NCBI RefSeq assembly: GCF_040566695.1
Contig: NZ_JBEXAE010000006.1
Coordinates: forward strand, 124,001 to 188,000
DNA from: Sediminicola arcticus
Lineage (GTDB): Bacteria > Bacteroidota > Bacteroidia > Flavobacteriales > Flavobacteriaceae
Direction of reading: 5' to 3'
Length of the DNA: 64,000 bases
The translations under genes were made by a program, and so were the position numbers. A model generated the notes under the pieces. The model was not told the DNA's origin. It ran no database searches and saw only the letters and a program-made list of their open reading frames with translations. Positions 9,062 to 17,636 of the stretch are shown piece by piece. Each line of letters begins with the position of its first letter. Position 1 is the stretch's first letter.

Positions 9062-9103
9062 AGGAGGACTACGGATAGTCTTTATATCCTCCGTGCAAAA
9101 GTA
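9062..9103 (-). promoter_or_regulatory. Promoter element and structured leader of the radical SAM gene
   Basis: The minus strand reads TACTTTTG (9103 to 9096), a TAnnTTTG match. The leader between it and the ATG at 9042 contains two overlapping inverted repeats: GGAGGA (9063-9068) with TCCTCC (9087-9092), and GACTA (9067-9071) with TAGTC (9076-9080). They share two bases, so the hairpins may be alternatives. Confidence 0.4.
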
Positions 9104-9232
9104 AAGGAAATATTGGAGGTATCGACTGCTTTTATAGGTAGGATTACTTGAGGGAGAAGTAGGGAATAATAAAAAGGCGGGTCAAGAATTAAAATTCAAT
9201 GAACCGCCTAAAGTAATGAAATTAAGATGTCT

Positions 9233-9331
9233 TTATTTGGACTTTTTCAGTCGCTTTTCTTCTTTTTTTTCCTTGACAGTTTTAGCAGGCGCTTTTTTGA
9301 CATTTTTCTTTGAGTCTTGTGATTTTGCCAT
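9233..9331 (-). CDS. Small Lys-rich protein (32 aa), conserved-looking hypothetical
   Basis: A 32-codon frame translating to a highly basic peptide that begins MAKSQDSKKNVKK and ends EKRLKKSK. Fourteen of 32 residues are Lys and one is Arg, with no hydrophobic segment. I recall short proteins of this pattern (MAKSxxSKKxVKKxPxKTxKEKK) annotated as hypothetical across Flavobacteriia, which is the main reason for calling it; no function is known to me. High charge suggests nucleic acid or ribosome binding, but that is inference. A 27-base AT repeat lies 16 bases upstream of the start codon. Confidence 0.6.
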   Translation of the reverse strand: MAKSQDSKKNVKKAPAKTVKEKKEEKRLKKSK

Positions 9332-9346
9332 ATTCTGATGAATTAA

Positions 9347-9373
9347 ATATATATATATATATATATATATATA
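9347..9373. repeat. AT dinucleotide microsatellite (27 bases)
   Basis: An uninterrupted alternating AT tract of 13.5 units. It sits 16-42 bases upstream of the start codon of the small Lys-rich gene, where promoter elements would be expected. Confidence 0.95.
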
Positions 9374-9478
9374 ATCTAAGATAGTTACTTTCTAATTAAG
9401 TACAGAAGAGATTGTCATTTTTAAATGAATTCTTTTTAACATTGTAAATATTTAATTTAAAAGACCTAAAACTTACTA

Positions 9479-10267
9479 CTAGTTCAAATTAATACTTCCA
9501 GTGAGATATAGGGCACACTGACCGCTGATCTCCACCCTGTCTTTTAGGTAGGTACATTTTAAATATCCTTTGCGATCGGAAAGTTGAATTGCAGTCATAT
9601 CTTTCTTGTCCAATACTTTGGACCAATAGGGCGTTAGGGTGGTATGTGCAGAACCTGTAACCGGATCCTCGTCTATGCCGGATTGAGGGGCAAAAAATCG
9701 GGACACAAAATCTACATGTTCTCCCTTGGCTGTTACAATTACTCCTCGAACGGGTAGTTTTGCTATTTCCTCTAAATTTGGTTTCAAAGAACGAATGTCA
9801 CTTTCCAAATTATAGACCAATAGATAATCTGTTTTGCCTTTAAATGTTGCCGTAGGCGGATAATTAAAGCAGTTGGTAATGGCTTTGGTACGTTCTATTT
9901 CTTGGATTGCATCCGTAGGAAAATTTAAAGTCAATAATTGAGAATGCTTTACCACGGTTAATCTCCCACTTCTTGGTGAATGAAATTGAATTTCAGAACC
10001 CTTATGCCCTTCATAGTTAAATAAAACAAAGGCTGTGGCCAAGGTAGCATGTCCACAAAGGTCTACTTCTACCTTAGGCGTAAACCACCTAAGTTCATAT
10101 TGATCTTGTTTTTTGACATAAAATGCTGTTTCTGCAAGGTTGTTTTCCTTGGCAATTTTATGTAACAATTCGTCTTCTAACCAATGATCCAAAGGACAAA
10201 CCGCGGCTGGATTACCAGCAAATACTTGGTCCGTGAAGGCATCTACTTGATATATTTTTTGTGTCAT
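9479..10267 (-). CDS. PhzF-family isomerase/epimerase-like protein
   Basis: A 262-residue protein of the PhzF superfamily, which shares a two-domain fold with diaminopimelate epimerase. The start YQVDAFTDQVFAGNPAAVCPL carries the family hallmark (FAGNPAAV), and the conserved catalytic-type Glu falls in KENNLAETAFYV. LRWFTPKVEVDLCGHATLATAFVLF and DEDPVTGSAHTTL are the remaining signature blocks. In phenazine producers PhzF isomerises a dihydroanthranilate, but no other phenazine gene is present, so a different small-molecule isomerase or hydrolase role is likely. Length and motifs are complete. It lies 40 bases downstream of the neighbouring minus-strand gene region and shows no clear operon. 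Confidence 0.85.
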   Translation of the reverse strand: MTQKIYQVDAFTDQVFAGNPAAVCPLDHWLEDELLHKIAKENNLAETAFYVKKQDQYELRWFTPKVEVDLCGHATLATAFVLFNYEGHKGSEIQFHSPRSGRLTVVKHSQLLTLNFPTDAIQEIERTKAITNCFNYPPTATFKGKTDYLLVYNLESDIRSLKPNLEEIAKLPVRGVIVTAKGEHVDFVSRFFAPQSGIDEDPVTGSAHTTLTPYWSKVLDKKDMTAIQLSDRKGYLKCTYLKDRVEISGQCALYLTGSINLN

Positions 10268-10307
10268 TAATACATATTGTCTAATCCTTTTTTAAAATTC
10301 CCTACCC

Positions 10308-13300
10308 TTATTCGATCTCAGCTTTCCCTTCACTTTTTAAAGTACTATTTACTTTTGGTAGGTGAAGTTGTAAGGTCTGTTCAAGATCATTCAATAAGCC
10401 ATCTAATTCCGCAGATAATTCTTTGTAAACGAGATATGCACCATCTGTTGGTTTGGCATCCCCATCTTCCAAACTTCTTCGTAAAGAAGCCAATCTATTA
10501 TTTAGTTTGATAGGGAAATTTAGCGGATCTTGACCAGATTGGTTTTTTACCTGATAGAGTTCCTCTTCTATTTCTGATATTTTAGATACTAAAGGATCTA
10601 TGGTGCTTTTAAATTCTGTGGAGCTCAATTCATCAGTATAGGTTTTGAGCTGTTTTTTTATTTTGCGTATGTGAATGACGGCTTCATTTGCTCTACTGGT
10701 GTTGTCCTTGATTTTTGTGGACAACTCAAATTGCTCCTGAAGGTCTTCAGCAGTAATGCCTTTAAGATTGGGGTCCATTTTAATGGCGAAATCATAAATC
10801 TGTTCTACATCTCCCACGTTCATCCGCACCTTATAATTTCCCAATGGTGCCTTTGGCCCGCGTTGTGGGCTTGCACTCCATATGATCATACCATCAAAAG
10901 TGGTTGCACCTGGATACCGTAAATCCCAAGTAAAAGTATTGATGCCCTTAGCCGTAGTGGGTTTAGAGGAGCCTCCTCGTTCCCACCAAGAGATATTTGG
11001 GTCTACTTTATATTTTGGCTTATTCCCTGAAAAGGACGAAATAAGTTGATCCTTGGCATCTAATATGTCAATGGTAATGGTGTCTAATTCCGATTTAAGA
11101 TAGTACTGAATTTGTGCATCATAGATGCCTCTTATGGCATCCGCGGGCTGAAAAAGAACCGCAGTTTGGGTCTTCATGTTGTCTTTGTACTGTCGAAAGG
11201 GCTGAATATTGTCCAAAATCCAAAATCCACGGCCATGAGATCCTAGGACCACATCATTGTCTTTTATAACCAAGTCGCGGATGGGAGTGTCTGGTAACTT
11301 CAATTGAAGGTTTTGCCATTTGGCACCATCGTTCATGGAGAAATACACCCCGTGTTCTGTGCCTAAAAACAATAGCCCTTGCCTTTTCGGATCTTCCCTC
11401 ACGGCGCGGGCAAAATGCCCATCAGGGATACCGTTGGTGATTTTAGTCCATGTTTTTCCGTAGTCATGGGTCTTGAATACGTATGGTTGTCTATCATCTA
11501 CTTGATATCGGTTTGCAGCAACAAATAGTGTTCCAGGACGATGAACAGATTCCTCAATAATACTTACTCTAGAGAATTTAGGAAGGTCCTTTGGGGTGAT
11601 ATCTGCCCAGTTTTTACCGCCGTCTCTGGTAATATGAATTTTTCCATCATCGGAACCAGCCCAAATAGTATTTATATCATGGTTAGAAGGTGCTAGGGCA
11701 AAGACCGTAGCGTATATTTCGGGTCCGTTCATATCCATGGTGATTACTCCTCCTGTCTTTCCAAGGGTTGAAGGATCTGCATAGGTGAGATCTGGACTTA
11801 TCTTTTCCCAGGTCTGACCATCATTAGTCGTTTTCCAAACATATTGGGAACACGTGTACATCACCGTATCATCTTGTGGGGCAAACATAATAGGGAAGGT
11901 CCATTGCCATCTTTCCGGAAGGGCACTGGCAGGTTCTCCTGAAAAGAACCTTGGGTATACCTGTATGTCCCTAGATTGTCCATTGCTGCGATCATATCTG
12001 GTTAGTAATGCGCCCTGGCTCCCTGCATAAAAAATGTTCGGTTTGCTTGGGTGTTGGGTGATCCATCCACTTTCGCCACCACCAACAGCATAATACCAAC
12101 CGTGGTTGGGTCCTCTGCCCATCATATGTTCCCATCCGTCGCTTGGTACAGCAATGGTGCTATTGTCCTGTTGTGCCCCGGCCACATGGTAAGGCACATC
12201 GCTTGTGGTCATTACATGGTACAATTGTGTGGTAATATAATCCTGTTCTGTCCATGTTTTTCCGCCATTGATCGTAACGTTTCCACCGCCATCATTAGCA
12301 TTGATCATACGATCTGGGTTGTTTGGGTCTATCCATAGGTCGTGGTTATCCCCATGGGGAACGTCTATGGTTTTATCAAATGTTTTTCCGCCGTCGGTCG
12401 ACTTATAAAGACCGGTGTTCAATCCATAGACTGTTTCTTTGTCCCACGGATCGGCATAAATTCTAGAATAATAAAATGCTCGTTGGCGTAATTTTCGTTC
12501 ATCATTAGTGCGTTCCCAAGTCTTTCCTGCATCATCGGAGCGAAAAACACCACCTTCATTGGCCTCTACAATGGCCCAAACCCTATTGGAATCGGCAGGG
12601 GAGACGGTTACACCAATTTTGCCCAAAGGTCCTTCGGGCATTCCAGGGTTTTTTGATAGATCGGTCCATGTGTCACCACCGTCTACTGACTTCCACAGTT
12701 TACAATCGGGACCACCACCCCACATTTTCCAAGCTTTACGTTGTACCTCCCAAGTGCTGGCGTAGATAATTTTAGGGTTGTTCCTATCTAAGATGAGGTC
12801 TACAGCTCCCGCCTTTGGTCCTACATACAATACTTTTTTCCAAGTAATTCCTCCATCGATACTTTTGAAAACACCGCGTTCTTCATTATCTCCGTATGGG
12901 TGTCCCAATGCCGCCACATATACAATATTAGGATCGGTAGGGTGTATGCGGATACGGGCAACGGCCTGCGTATCTTTCAATCCCATATGTCGCCATGTTT
13001 TTCCTCCATCGGTGGTTTTATAAACCCCATCGCCCTGCGTTATGCTGCCTCTTAACTGTACTTCTCCCATACCGATGTAAACGATATCAGGGTTGGTTTC
13101 TGCTACTGCTACAGCCCCAACAGAAGAGCTAGTCACCTGTCCGTCTGTTACCGGGAACCATTCGGTGCCTCCGTCCACAGTTTTCCAAAGTCCACCTCCG
13201 GTAGCTCCAAAATAATATTCATTGGGCCTTCCAGGACTTCCTGCTGCACCCAAAGATCGGCCACCACGATAGGGGCCAATATTGCGCCATTCTAATTGTT

Positions 13301-13424
13301 CATAAAAATCCTTCGGTATGGATGTGTCTGCTTCAGCCGTGCTTTTAACTTTACGCTGGGCAGAGGTAGAAAAAATAGAAAATAAGAAAAGGGTCAAAAC
13401 TGCGGCTTGGTAAAACGGCTTCAT
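10308..13424 (-). CDS. Exported sortilin/BNR-repeat beta-propeller protein
   Basis: A large secreted protein (about 1,038 residues) built from repeated Asp-box units such as KSTDGGKTF, RSDDAGKTW, TTNDGQTW and TRDGGKNW, as in VPS10/sortilin-like and sialidase-like propellers. The repeats fill roughly residues 40-720; a mixed domain with a C-terminal coiled region (about 880-1,000) follows. Starting at the Met at 13424 gives a clean signal peptide (MKPFYQAAVLTLFLF, cleavage after STSA); the longer frame to 13487 would hide it. Such proteins are often annotated glycosyl hydrolase, but catalytic residues cannot be identified, and a binding or exopeptidase-associated role is equally possible. No partner gene stands out. 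Confidence 0.75.
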   Translation of the reverse strand: MKPFYQAAVLTLFLFSIFSTSAQRKVKSTAEADTSIPKDFYEQLEWRNIGPYRGGRSLGAAGSPGRPNEYYFGATGGGLWKTVDGGTEWFPVTDGQVTSSSVGAVAVAETNPDIVYIGMGEVQLRGSITQGDGVYKTTDGGKTWRHMGLKDTQAVARIRIHPTDPNIVYVAALGHPYGDNEERGVFKSIDGGITWKKVLYVGPKAGAVDLILDRNNPKIIYASTWEVQRKAWKMWGGGPDCKLWKSVDGGDTWTDLSKNPGMPEGPLGKIGVTVSPADSNRVWAIVEANEGGVFRSDDAGKTWERTNDERKLRQRAFYYSRIYADPWDKETVYGLNTGLYKSTDGGKTFDKTIDVPHGDNHDLWIDPNNPDRMINANDGGGNVTINGGKTWTEQDYITTQLYHVMTTSDVPYHVAGAQQDNSTIAVPSDGWEHMMGRGPNHGWYYAVGGGESGWITQHPSKPNIFYAGSQGALLTRYDRSNGQSRDIQVYPRFFSGEPASALPERWQWTFPIMFAPQDDTVMYTCSQYVWKTTNDGQTWEKISPDLTYADPSTLGKTGGVITMDMNGPEIYATVFALAPSNHDINTIWAGSDDGKIHITRDGGKNWADITPKDLPKFSRVSIIEESVHRPGTLFVAANRYQVDDRQPYVFKTHDYGKTWTKITNGIPDGHFARAVREDPKRQGLLFLGTEHGVYFSMNDGAKWQNLQLKLPDTPIRDLVIKDNDVVLGSHGRGFWILDNIQPFRQYKDNMKTQTAVLFQPADAIRGIYDAQIQYYLKSELDTITIDILDAKDQLISSFSGNKPKYKVDPNISWWERGGSSKPTTAKGINTFTWDLRYPGATTFDGMIIWSASPQRGPKAPLGNYKVRMNVGDVEQIYDFAIKMDPNLKGITAEDLQEQFELSTKIKDNTSRANEAVIHIRKIKKQLKTYTDELSSTEFKSTIDPLVSKISEIEEELYQVKNQSGQDPLNFPIKLNNRLASLRRSLEDGDAKPTDGAYLVYKELSAELDGLLNDLEQTLQLHLPKVNSTLKSEGKAEIE

Positions 13425-13895
13425 ACGTGATGTTTTAGTTTGGTGGTGGACTTCAAAAGTTCTAGGTGTTGAAGATAATAAAATCAATAAAATTGAACAC
13501 TAAAGAAGGGATAAACAATTTCAGATTAATAAATCTTACTAGGGTCTATGCTTGCTTAATTCTTTGGTATAGTGACCCAAAATTTCATAAAGCCTTGATT
13601 TTTTCAATACCTAAGATTATACTATTGTTTGCCAGGAAGAGGTAAAGAAACAATTCTAAATGACCGAAGCTTATAAGATATACCGATTCTGGCCATTTTT
13701 AATATAAAACCAACATCCCAAGTAGGGTGAATGATCTTCACTGTGTGCAAAGGAGGGTAGAACTGGCACCACCCCAAAGGATGAATTTAGGAACTGTATG
13801 TAGAATTTCTTAGACCGCATATTTTTTTTAAACCAAAATCTATCAAAAATCATAATCACTATATCTTAAGATCCTGAAATAGCTGATTGAAACTT
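13425..13895. other. Intergenic stretch without a recognised gene
   Basis: About 470 bases between the propeller gene and the GNAT gene. A 62-codon minus-strand frame (13671-13859) has no recognisable domain or promoter and is not called. I see no hairpin with a T-run and no RNA gene. Confidence 0.5.
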
Positions 13896-14474
13896 CTATT
13901 GATTTATGATAAGATGCTCCCCTTTAATCTGTAGATGATCCAATTGATGACCAAGCAACTTCTTTTTGCCTACGCTAGCAAATCCCATTTTTAGGTATAG
14001 TTTTTTTGCGTTGGGGTTATTTTCATTGACAAGTAATCCTAAGGTCTGTTTCTTATTGGCCATGTATTCATTTATCAAATGTTGTAACATTTGGGAACCA
14101 ACTCCATTTCCTTGTTCGTTGCTTTTAACTGCAATGGTATCAATATAATATTCCCCTTTTTGTGTTTCATCTTCAATATGCAGGTCAGTAGCGTAATGTT
14201 GATCAATATATTCCAAAACGGGTTGTCTTAATTGTTCTAAGTCCGAGCCATTATAAAGGTTTGCCACCCCAATAATTTCATCATCACGTTCTGCAACATA
14301 ACAGTTCTGGTAGGAGTACTGATTATTCCCTCTGTTTAGGAAGTATATTAAAAATTCTTTTGCTTTGGTGTAGTCATTTTCACCTATGAATGTATAGACT
14401 ATTTTTTCCAAAACCAGCAATAAAATAGGAGCAATGGAATCTACATCATTAGTGGTAGCTTTTCTAATTGTCAT
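13896..14474 (-). CDS. GNAT-family N-acetyltransferase
   Basis: A 192-residue acyl-CoA-dependent N-acetyltransferase. It starts MTIRKATTNDVDSIAPILL, usual for the fold, and has the acetyl-CoA pyrophosphate loop QGNGVGSQML (QxxGxG type) followed by the ENNPNAKKLYLKMGF block of motif B. Substrate specificity cannot be read from sequence. It stands alone between a large gap and a small secreted protein gene. Confidence 0.85.
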   Translation of the reverse strand: MTIRKATTNDVDSIAPILLLVLEKIVYTFIGENDYTKAKEFLIYFLNRGNNQYSYQNCYVAERDDEIIGVANLYNGSDLEQLRQPVLEYIDQHYATDLHIEDETQKGEYYIDTIAVKSNEQGNGVGSQMLQHLINEYMANKKQTLGLLVNENNPNAKKLYLKMGFASVGKKKLLGHQLDHLQIKGEHLIINQ

Positions 14475-14525
14475 TTAAAGTTGGGTATTTTTGAGAATAT
14501 AAGGTTTACTCAGAAGATTTTATTC

Positions 14526-14957
14526 CTATTCTGTTCTAAAAAGTTCCAAACCTTTGATCGTTGAAATTTCAGAGCTATAGAAAATTATAGATTCTTTAGT
14601 GATTTTATTGGATATGTCCCTAGGTGATTTACGATTAATCCTTGCTTTGGTATTGTTGAAATTCATGGTATGTGTTTCGTCCAAATCATCCTTTTCATTG
14701 GTAGTAAAGTAGATGAGACTTTTTTCAGATTTCCATGTTCCTTTACCGTAAAAGTTTTCTTCAGAATAAATATCACAATTAAGGTTGCGGTAGAAATTAT
14801 ATAAAAATGTCCCATCGGGATTCAGTGATAACGTCCATTTAATATTCACTCCAGTGTCAAGTGGTGGATTTAAACCATAAGTACCGGCATTCGAATCTAT
14901 TTGGGAATGTACTTTAAGGCTACCTGCAAAAAAAATAAATATTAGTAAATATTTCAT
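14526..14957 (-). CDS. Small secreted hypothetical protein
   Basis: A 143-residue protein with a signal peptide (MKYLLIFIFFAGSLKVHS) if translation starts at the Met at 14957; the frame continues upstream to 15002 without better signals. The mature part reads as a small beta-rich domain with TWTLSLNPDG-type text (IKWTLSLNPDGTFLYNF, KGTWKSEKSLIYFTT), reminiscent of lipocalin-like or copper-resistance NlpE-like beta barrels seen in Bacteroidota, but I do not recognise a named family. It is probably periplasmic or surface exposed. No operon partner is evident; the GNAT gene lies 51 bases downstream on the same strand. Confidence 0.6.
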   Translation of the reverse strand: MKYLLIFIFFAGSLKVHSQIDSNAGTYGLNPPLDTGVNIKWTLSLNPDGTFLYNFYRNLNCDIYSEENFYGKGTWKSEKSLIYFTTNEKDDLDETHTMNFNNTKARINRKSPRDISNKITKESIIFYSSEISTIKGLELFRTE

Positions 14958-15092
14958 GCTATTCTTAGGTTGGTTTTGTAGTATTAATGGATCATAAATC
15001 ATGCCATATCAAGTTACAAAAACAGCAGAATAATCAAAATATCCCAAGATGAAACTCTTGTCCTATTTTCTATAATCATCGTTTATTAATTG

Positions 15093-15605
15093 TTATTTAG
15101 CGTAGGCTCCAGAGGAATAAGTGAGTTCATAGCTGTGGGTGTACACTTCAAATACAATTCCGAAAGGATCTTCGACATAACACATTTTATAGGGCTTATC
15201 GTTAGGATAGTACTCTCTGATCGGCATTCTTTGCTTACCTCCGGCAGCCACAATCTTTTCAACTAAATTTTCAATTTTTGGATCTTGAATACAAAAATGG
15301 AAAAGTCCGGTATTGAAAGGATTAAATTCAGGGGCCCCCTTAATTCCGTGAGGAAAGGAGAACAATTCTATACCAATGCCGTCCGAAGTGGAAAGGTGTG
15401 CGATTTCAAATTCGGTCCAATCTTCACCAAAAACATCAATACACATTTGTCCGATCGCTGTATCCCTTTCTTTTTTGACTGTAGAAGGTTCCATAATGAT
15501 GTACCAGCCCATCACTTCCGAATAGAATTTTACGGCTTCCTTTATATTGGGTACCGTAATCCCTATATGGGAAAAGGATTTTGGATAATTAGTGTTTAAT
15601 TTCAT
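15093..15605 (-). CDS. VOC (glyoxalase/dioxygenase fold) protein
   Basis: A 170-residue vicinal-oxygen-chelate protein. Likely metal ligands are His in FSHIGITVPNI, His in GLFHFCIQD and Glu in GIVFEVYTH, in the usual order. The ATG at 15605 is used; the longer frame starts with TTG inside the operator region. It is divergent from an HxlR-type regulator, with a 12-bp inverted repeat in the shared control region, so it is probably its target. Lactoylglutathione lyase-like text is present, but fosfomycin-type or dioxygenase activities are equally possible. A role in handling reactive electrophiles is inferred from the HxlR link. Confidence 0.82.
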   Translation of the reverse strand: MKLNTNYPKSFSHIGITVPNIKEAVKFYSEVMGWYIIMEPSTVKKERDTAIGQMCIDVFGEDWTEFEIAHLSTSDGIGIELFSFPHGIKGAPEFNPFNTGLFHFCIQDPKIENLVEKIVAAGGKQRMPIREYYPNDKPYKMCYVEDPFGIVFEVYTHSYELTYSSGAYAK

Positions 15606-15612
15606 AGTGTTC

Positions 15613-15690
15613 AATTTAAATTTGTTGTTACAAATTTAAATTATATTTGCATTAATGGCAATAACTTACCAAAAAGTAAGATACTTACTT
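15613..15690. promoter_or_regulatory. Divergent control region with operator-like inverted repeats
   Basis: A perfect 12-bp inverted repeat, AATTTAAATTTG (15613-15624) and CAAATTTAAATT (15631-15642), is separated by TTGTTA. It overlaps candidate -7 elements on both strands: TATATTTG (15642-15649, plus, toward HxlR, with TTG at 15622-15624) and TAAATTTG (15638 to 15631, minus, toward the VOC gene). A second palindrome, AAGTAAG-ATA-CTTACTT (15674-15690), lies closer to the regulator gene. Confidence 0.6.
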
Positions 15691-15727
15691 AAAAGAGTAA
15701 AATATTGATATTAAGTAATATATAATT

Positions 15728-16042
15728 ATGAAATTGAAAAATGAATATGATTGTCCATTACATTTAACGATGGATCTTATTGGGAATAAATGGAAGCCTC
15801 TGTTATTGTTCCATCTATTAAACGGACCATTGAGATCAGGGATTTTGCAAAAAAAGATTCCTGGAATATCGAACAAGATGTTTACCCAAACCGTAAGGGA
15901 ATTGGAGCGCGATCAACTTTTGAGCAGAAAGGTGTACCCCGTGGTGCCACCCAAGGTGGAATACGAATTAACAGAGACTGGAAAATCGCTAGAAACTATT
16001 TTGAGGGATTTAGATGCATGGGGAAAACAGCGGATGCTTTAA
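15728..16042 (+). CDS. HxlR-family winged-helix transcriptional regulator
   Basis: A 104-residue single-domain regulator. CPLHLTMDLIGNKWKPLLLFHLLNGPLRSGIL is the HxlR signature, with the conserved Cys9 that serves as a redox or electrophile sensor in several characterised members (YodB, HypR, QsrR). The rest, including ISNKMFTQTVRELERDQLL and YELTETGKSL, gives the recognition helix and wing. The divergent VOC gene and shared palindromes suggest repression of both genes, relieved on Cys modification; that is inference. It converges with the aminotransferase gene, with only 3 bases between the two stop codons. Confidence 0.9.
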   Translation: MKLKNEYDCPLHLTMDLIGNKWKPLLLFHLLNGPLRSGILQKKIPGISNKMFTQTVRELERDQLLSRKVYPVVPPKVEYELTETGKSLETILRDLDAWGKQRML

Positions 16043-16045
16043 AAT

Positions 16046-17308
16046 TTATGTCGCCATTTGCTTCAATGCGCTTACAAATACGTCAAGCTCCTCAGTTGTT
16101 GTAAATACATTTGGTGTAATTCTACAACCATGGACATTGGCATATTTAATGGCAACTGTAAAAATTTGATATTCTTCGAGGAGTTTTTTTGCCATAGTTT
16201 CAGGTTCTATTCCTTCAATTCCAACATTGGCAATACCGCATGCCCTTTGGGAATCAACAGGTGTATTCACTACTATCCCTTTATGATTTCTCACTTTTTG
16301 GGTCCAATATTCCTGTAAATATCGCAATCGGGCTTCTTTTCTGGCCCCACCCAACATATTGTAATAATCTATGGCACTTTCTATGGTTAAATCGTGATAT
16401 ACAGGTATTGTTCCCGTATGGTTTAATCGCGAAATATCACCTGGCTCCCTCTTATCCTCTGCAAAAATTGGCCAAACGGCATCTATATTTTTATCTGCGA
16501 CATACAATAAGCCTGTGCCCAAGGGAACTGCCAACCATTTATGCAAACTAGAACCATAGAAATCACATTCTAGGTTTTTAATATCAAATTCAAAATGACC
16601 CACGCAATGTGCCCCGTCGACCATAACCTTAACACCTTTACTATGTGCCATTTGACAAATCTTTTTTATTGGTAATATTTGGCCTGTTATGTTTATCATA
16701 TGACATACCATCAACAATTTTGTCTTTGAGGTAATTGCCTTTTCGTAAACCGAAACAATTTCCTCATCAGACTTTGGATGATTGGGTACTGAAATTTCTT
16801 TGTTTATTATGCCATATCTATTTGCGACTTGTTCAAACATAACTTTCATGGCCCCATAATCCTGAATGGCATATACAGCTTCATCTCCTGCAACCCAATT
16901 CATACCATTTATAATCATATCCAATGATTCTGTTGTATTTCTTGTAATAATGACATTCTTTGAGGTAGATCCAATGATATTGGCAAGTTTTTCCGACATC
17001 CGTTTTTTGTTTTCCCATTGAACAGTTCGCATGTAATAAGAACCTTCATAATTAACCATATCTATATTTATATGAAGGGCGTTAAGCGTCGGGGTAGGGA
17101 TGATGTTGTAATAACCGCTTTCTAGGTTGATATAATCTGGTTTTAGTTGATAATCCTTGCGGACCTTTAACCAAAAATCTTCATTGTAGGCTACTGTGCT
17201 TGCTGGTATTTTTGCTATACTATCTAGAGAAATAGCCATAGCGCTTCCATAAAATGGTGCCCCTATTGCGGCTAACGAAATGTTTTTCAGGAAATTACGT
17301 TTATTCAT
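16046..17308 (-). CDS. Exported class V PLP-dependent aminotransferase (isopenicillin N epimerase-like)
   Basis: A 420-residue fold-type I PLP enzyme of class V. PLP-binding blocks are visible: TRNTTESLDMIINGM, the VMVDGAHCVGH loop with cofactor Asp, and GSSLHKWLAVPLGTGLLYV with the Schiff-base Lys. The closest named relatives are isopenicillin N epimerase-like and cysteine desulfurase-like proteins. Unusually, the N-terminus (MNKRNFLKNISLAAIGAPFYGSAMA) looks like an export signal of the Tat type (KRNFLK followed by a hydrophobic stretch), which would suit a cofactor-loaded enzyme folded before export. Substrate unknown. Confidence 0.82.
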   Translation of the reverse strand: MNKRNFLKNISLAAIGAPFYGSAMAISLDSIAKIPASTVAYNEDFWLKVRKDYQLKPDYINLESGYYNIIPTPTLNALHINIDMVNYEGSYYMRTVQWENKKRMSEKLANIIGSTSKNVIITRNTTESLDMIINGMNWVAGDEAVYAIQDYGAMKVMFEQVANRYGIINKEISVPNHPKSDEEIVSVYEKAITSKTKLLMVCHMINITGQILPIKKICQMAHSKGVKVMVDGAHCVGHFEFDIKNLECDFYGSSLHKWLAVPLGTGLLYVADKNIDAVWPIFAEDKREPGDISRLNHTGTIPVYHDLTIESAIDYYNMLGGARKEARLRYLQEYWTQKVRNHKGIVVNTPVDSQRACGIANVGIEGIEPETMAKKLLEEYQIFTVAIKYANVHGCRITPNVFTTTEELDVFVSALKQMAT

Positions 17309-17636
17309 TTGGAATCCATTTGAATAAAGATACAGAAATATTAAATGTGTCTTTGGTCAGGAATTTGCCTTATGATTTCTAGAATATTGGGTATAAAATC
17401 TAGACATGGCATCCCTTCCTTTTTAAAAAACGTATTTAATAGATTGGTTTATCGTGATCAAAACCGGGAGTAAAGGAGGGAGGTCCCGTATTTTTCTTAT
17501 TTAATAAACCTCATTATTTAATTCAAAGATTTTTACACAAAAGAAAAATGCATTAAAATCATGTATTTCAACGTTTAATATTGTATATAATCCTATATTC
17601 ATCTTTTTTTAATCGAAACTAAATTATTGTCGCCCT
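17309..17636. other. Divergent intergenic region, no gene seen
   Basis: About 330 AT-rich bases between the aminotransferase and serine hydrolase genes. A weak inverted repeat (CGGGA with TCCCG, around 17465-17490) is followed by TATTTTTCTT but is too short to call a terminator. No RNA gene was recognised. Confidence 0.5.

Noticed and set aside
9062..9103. Cobalamin riboswitch before the B12-type radical SAM gene
   Set aside because: The leader is far too short and lacks the B12 box; only simple inverted repeats are present.
9479..10267. Phenazine biosynthesis locus
   Set aside because: Only a PhzF-like protein is present; no phzA-E/G genes are near.
13671..13859. 62-codon minus-strand frame
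   Set aside because: No domain, promoter or start context; probably chance in an intergenic region.
15790..16104. A 104-codon plus-strand frame overlapping the HxlR gene
   Set aside because: It runs in another frame through a gene with a complete HxlR signature, so it is a shadow frame.
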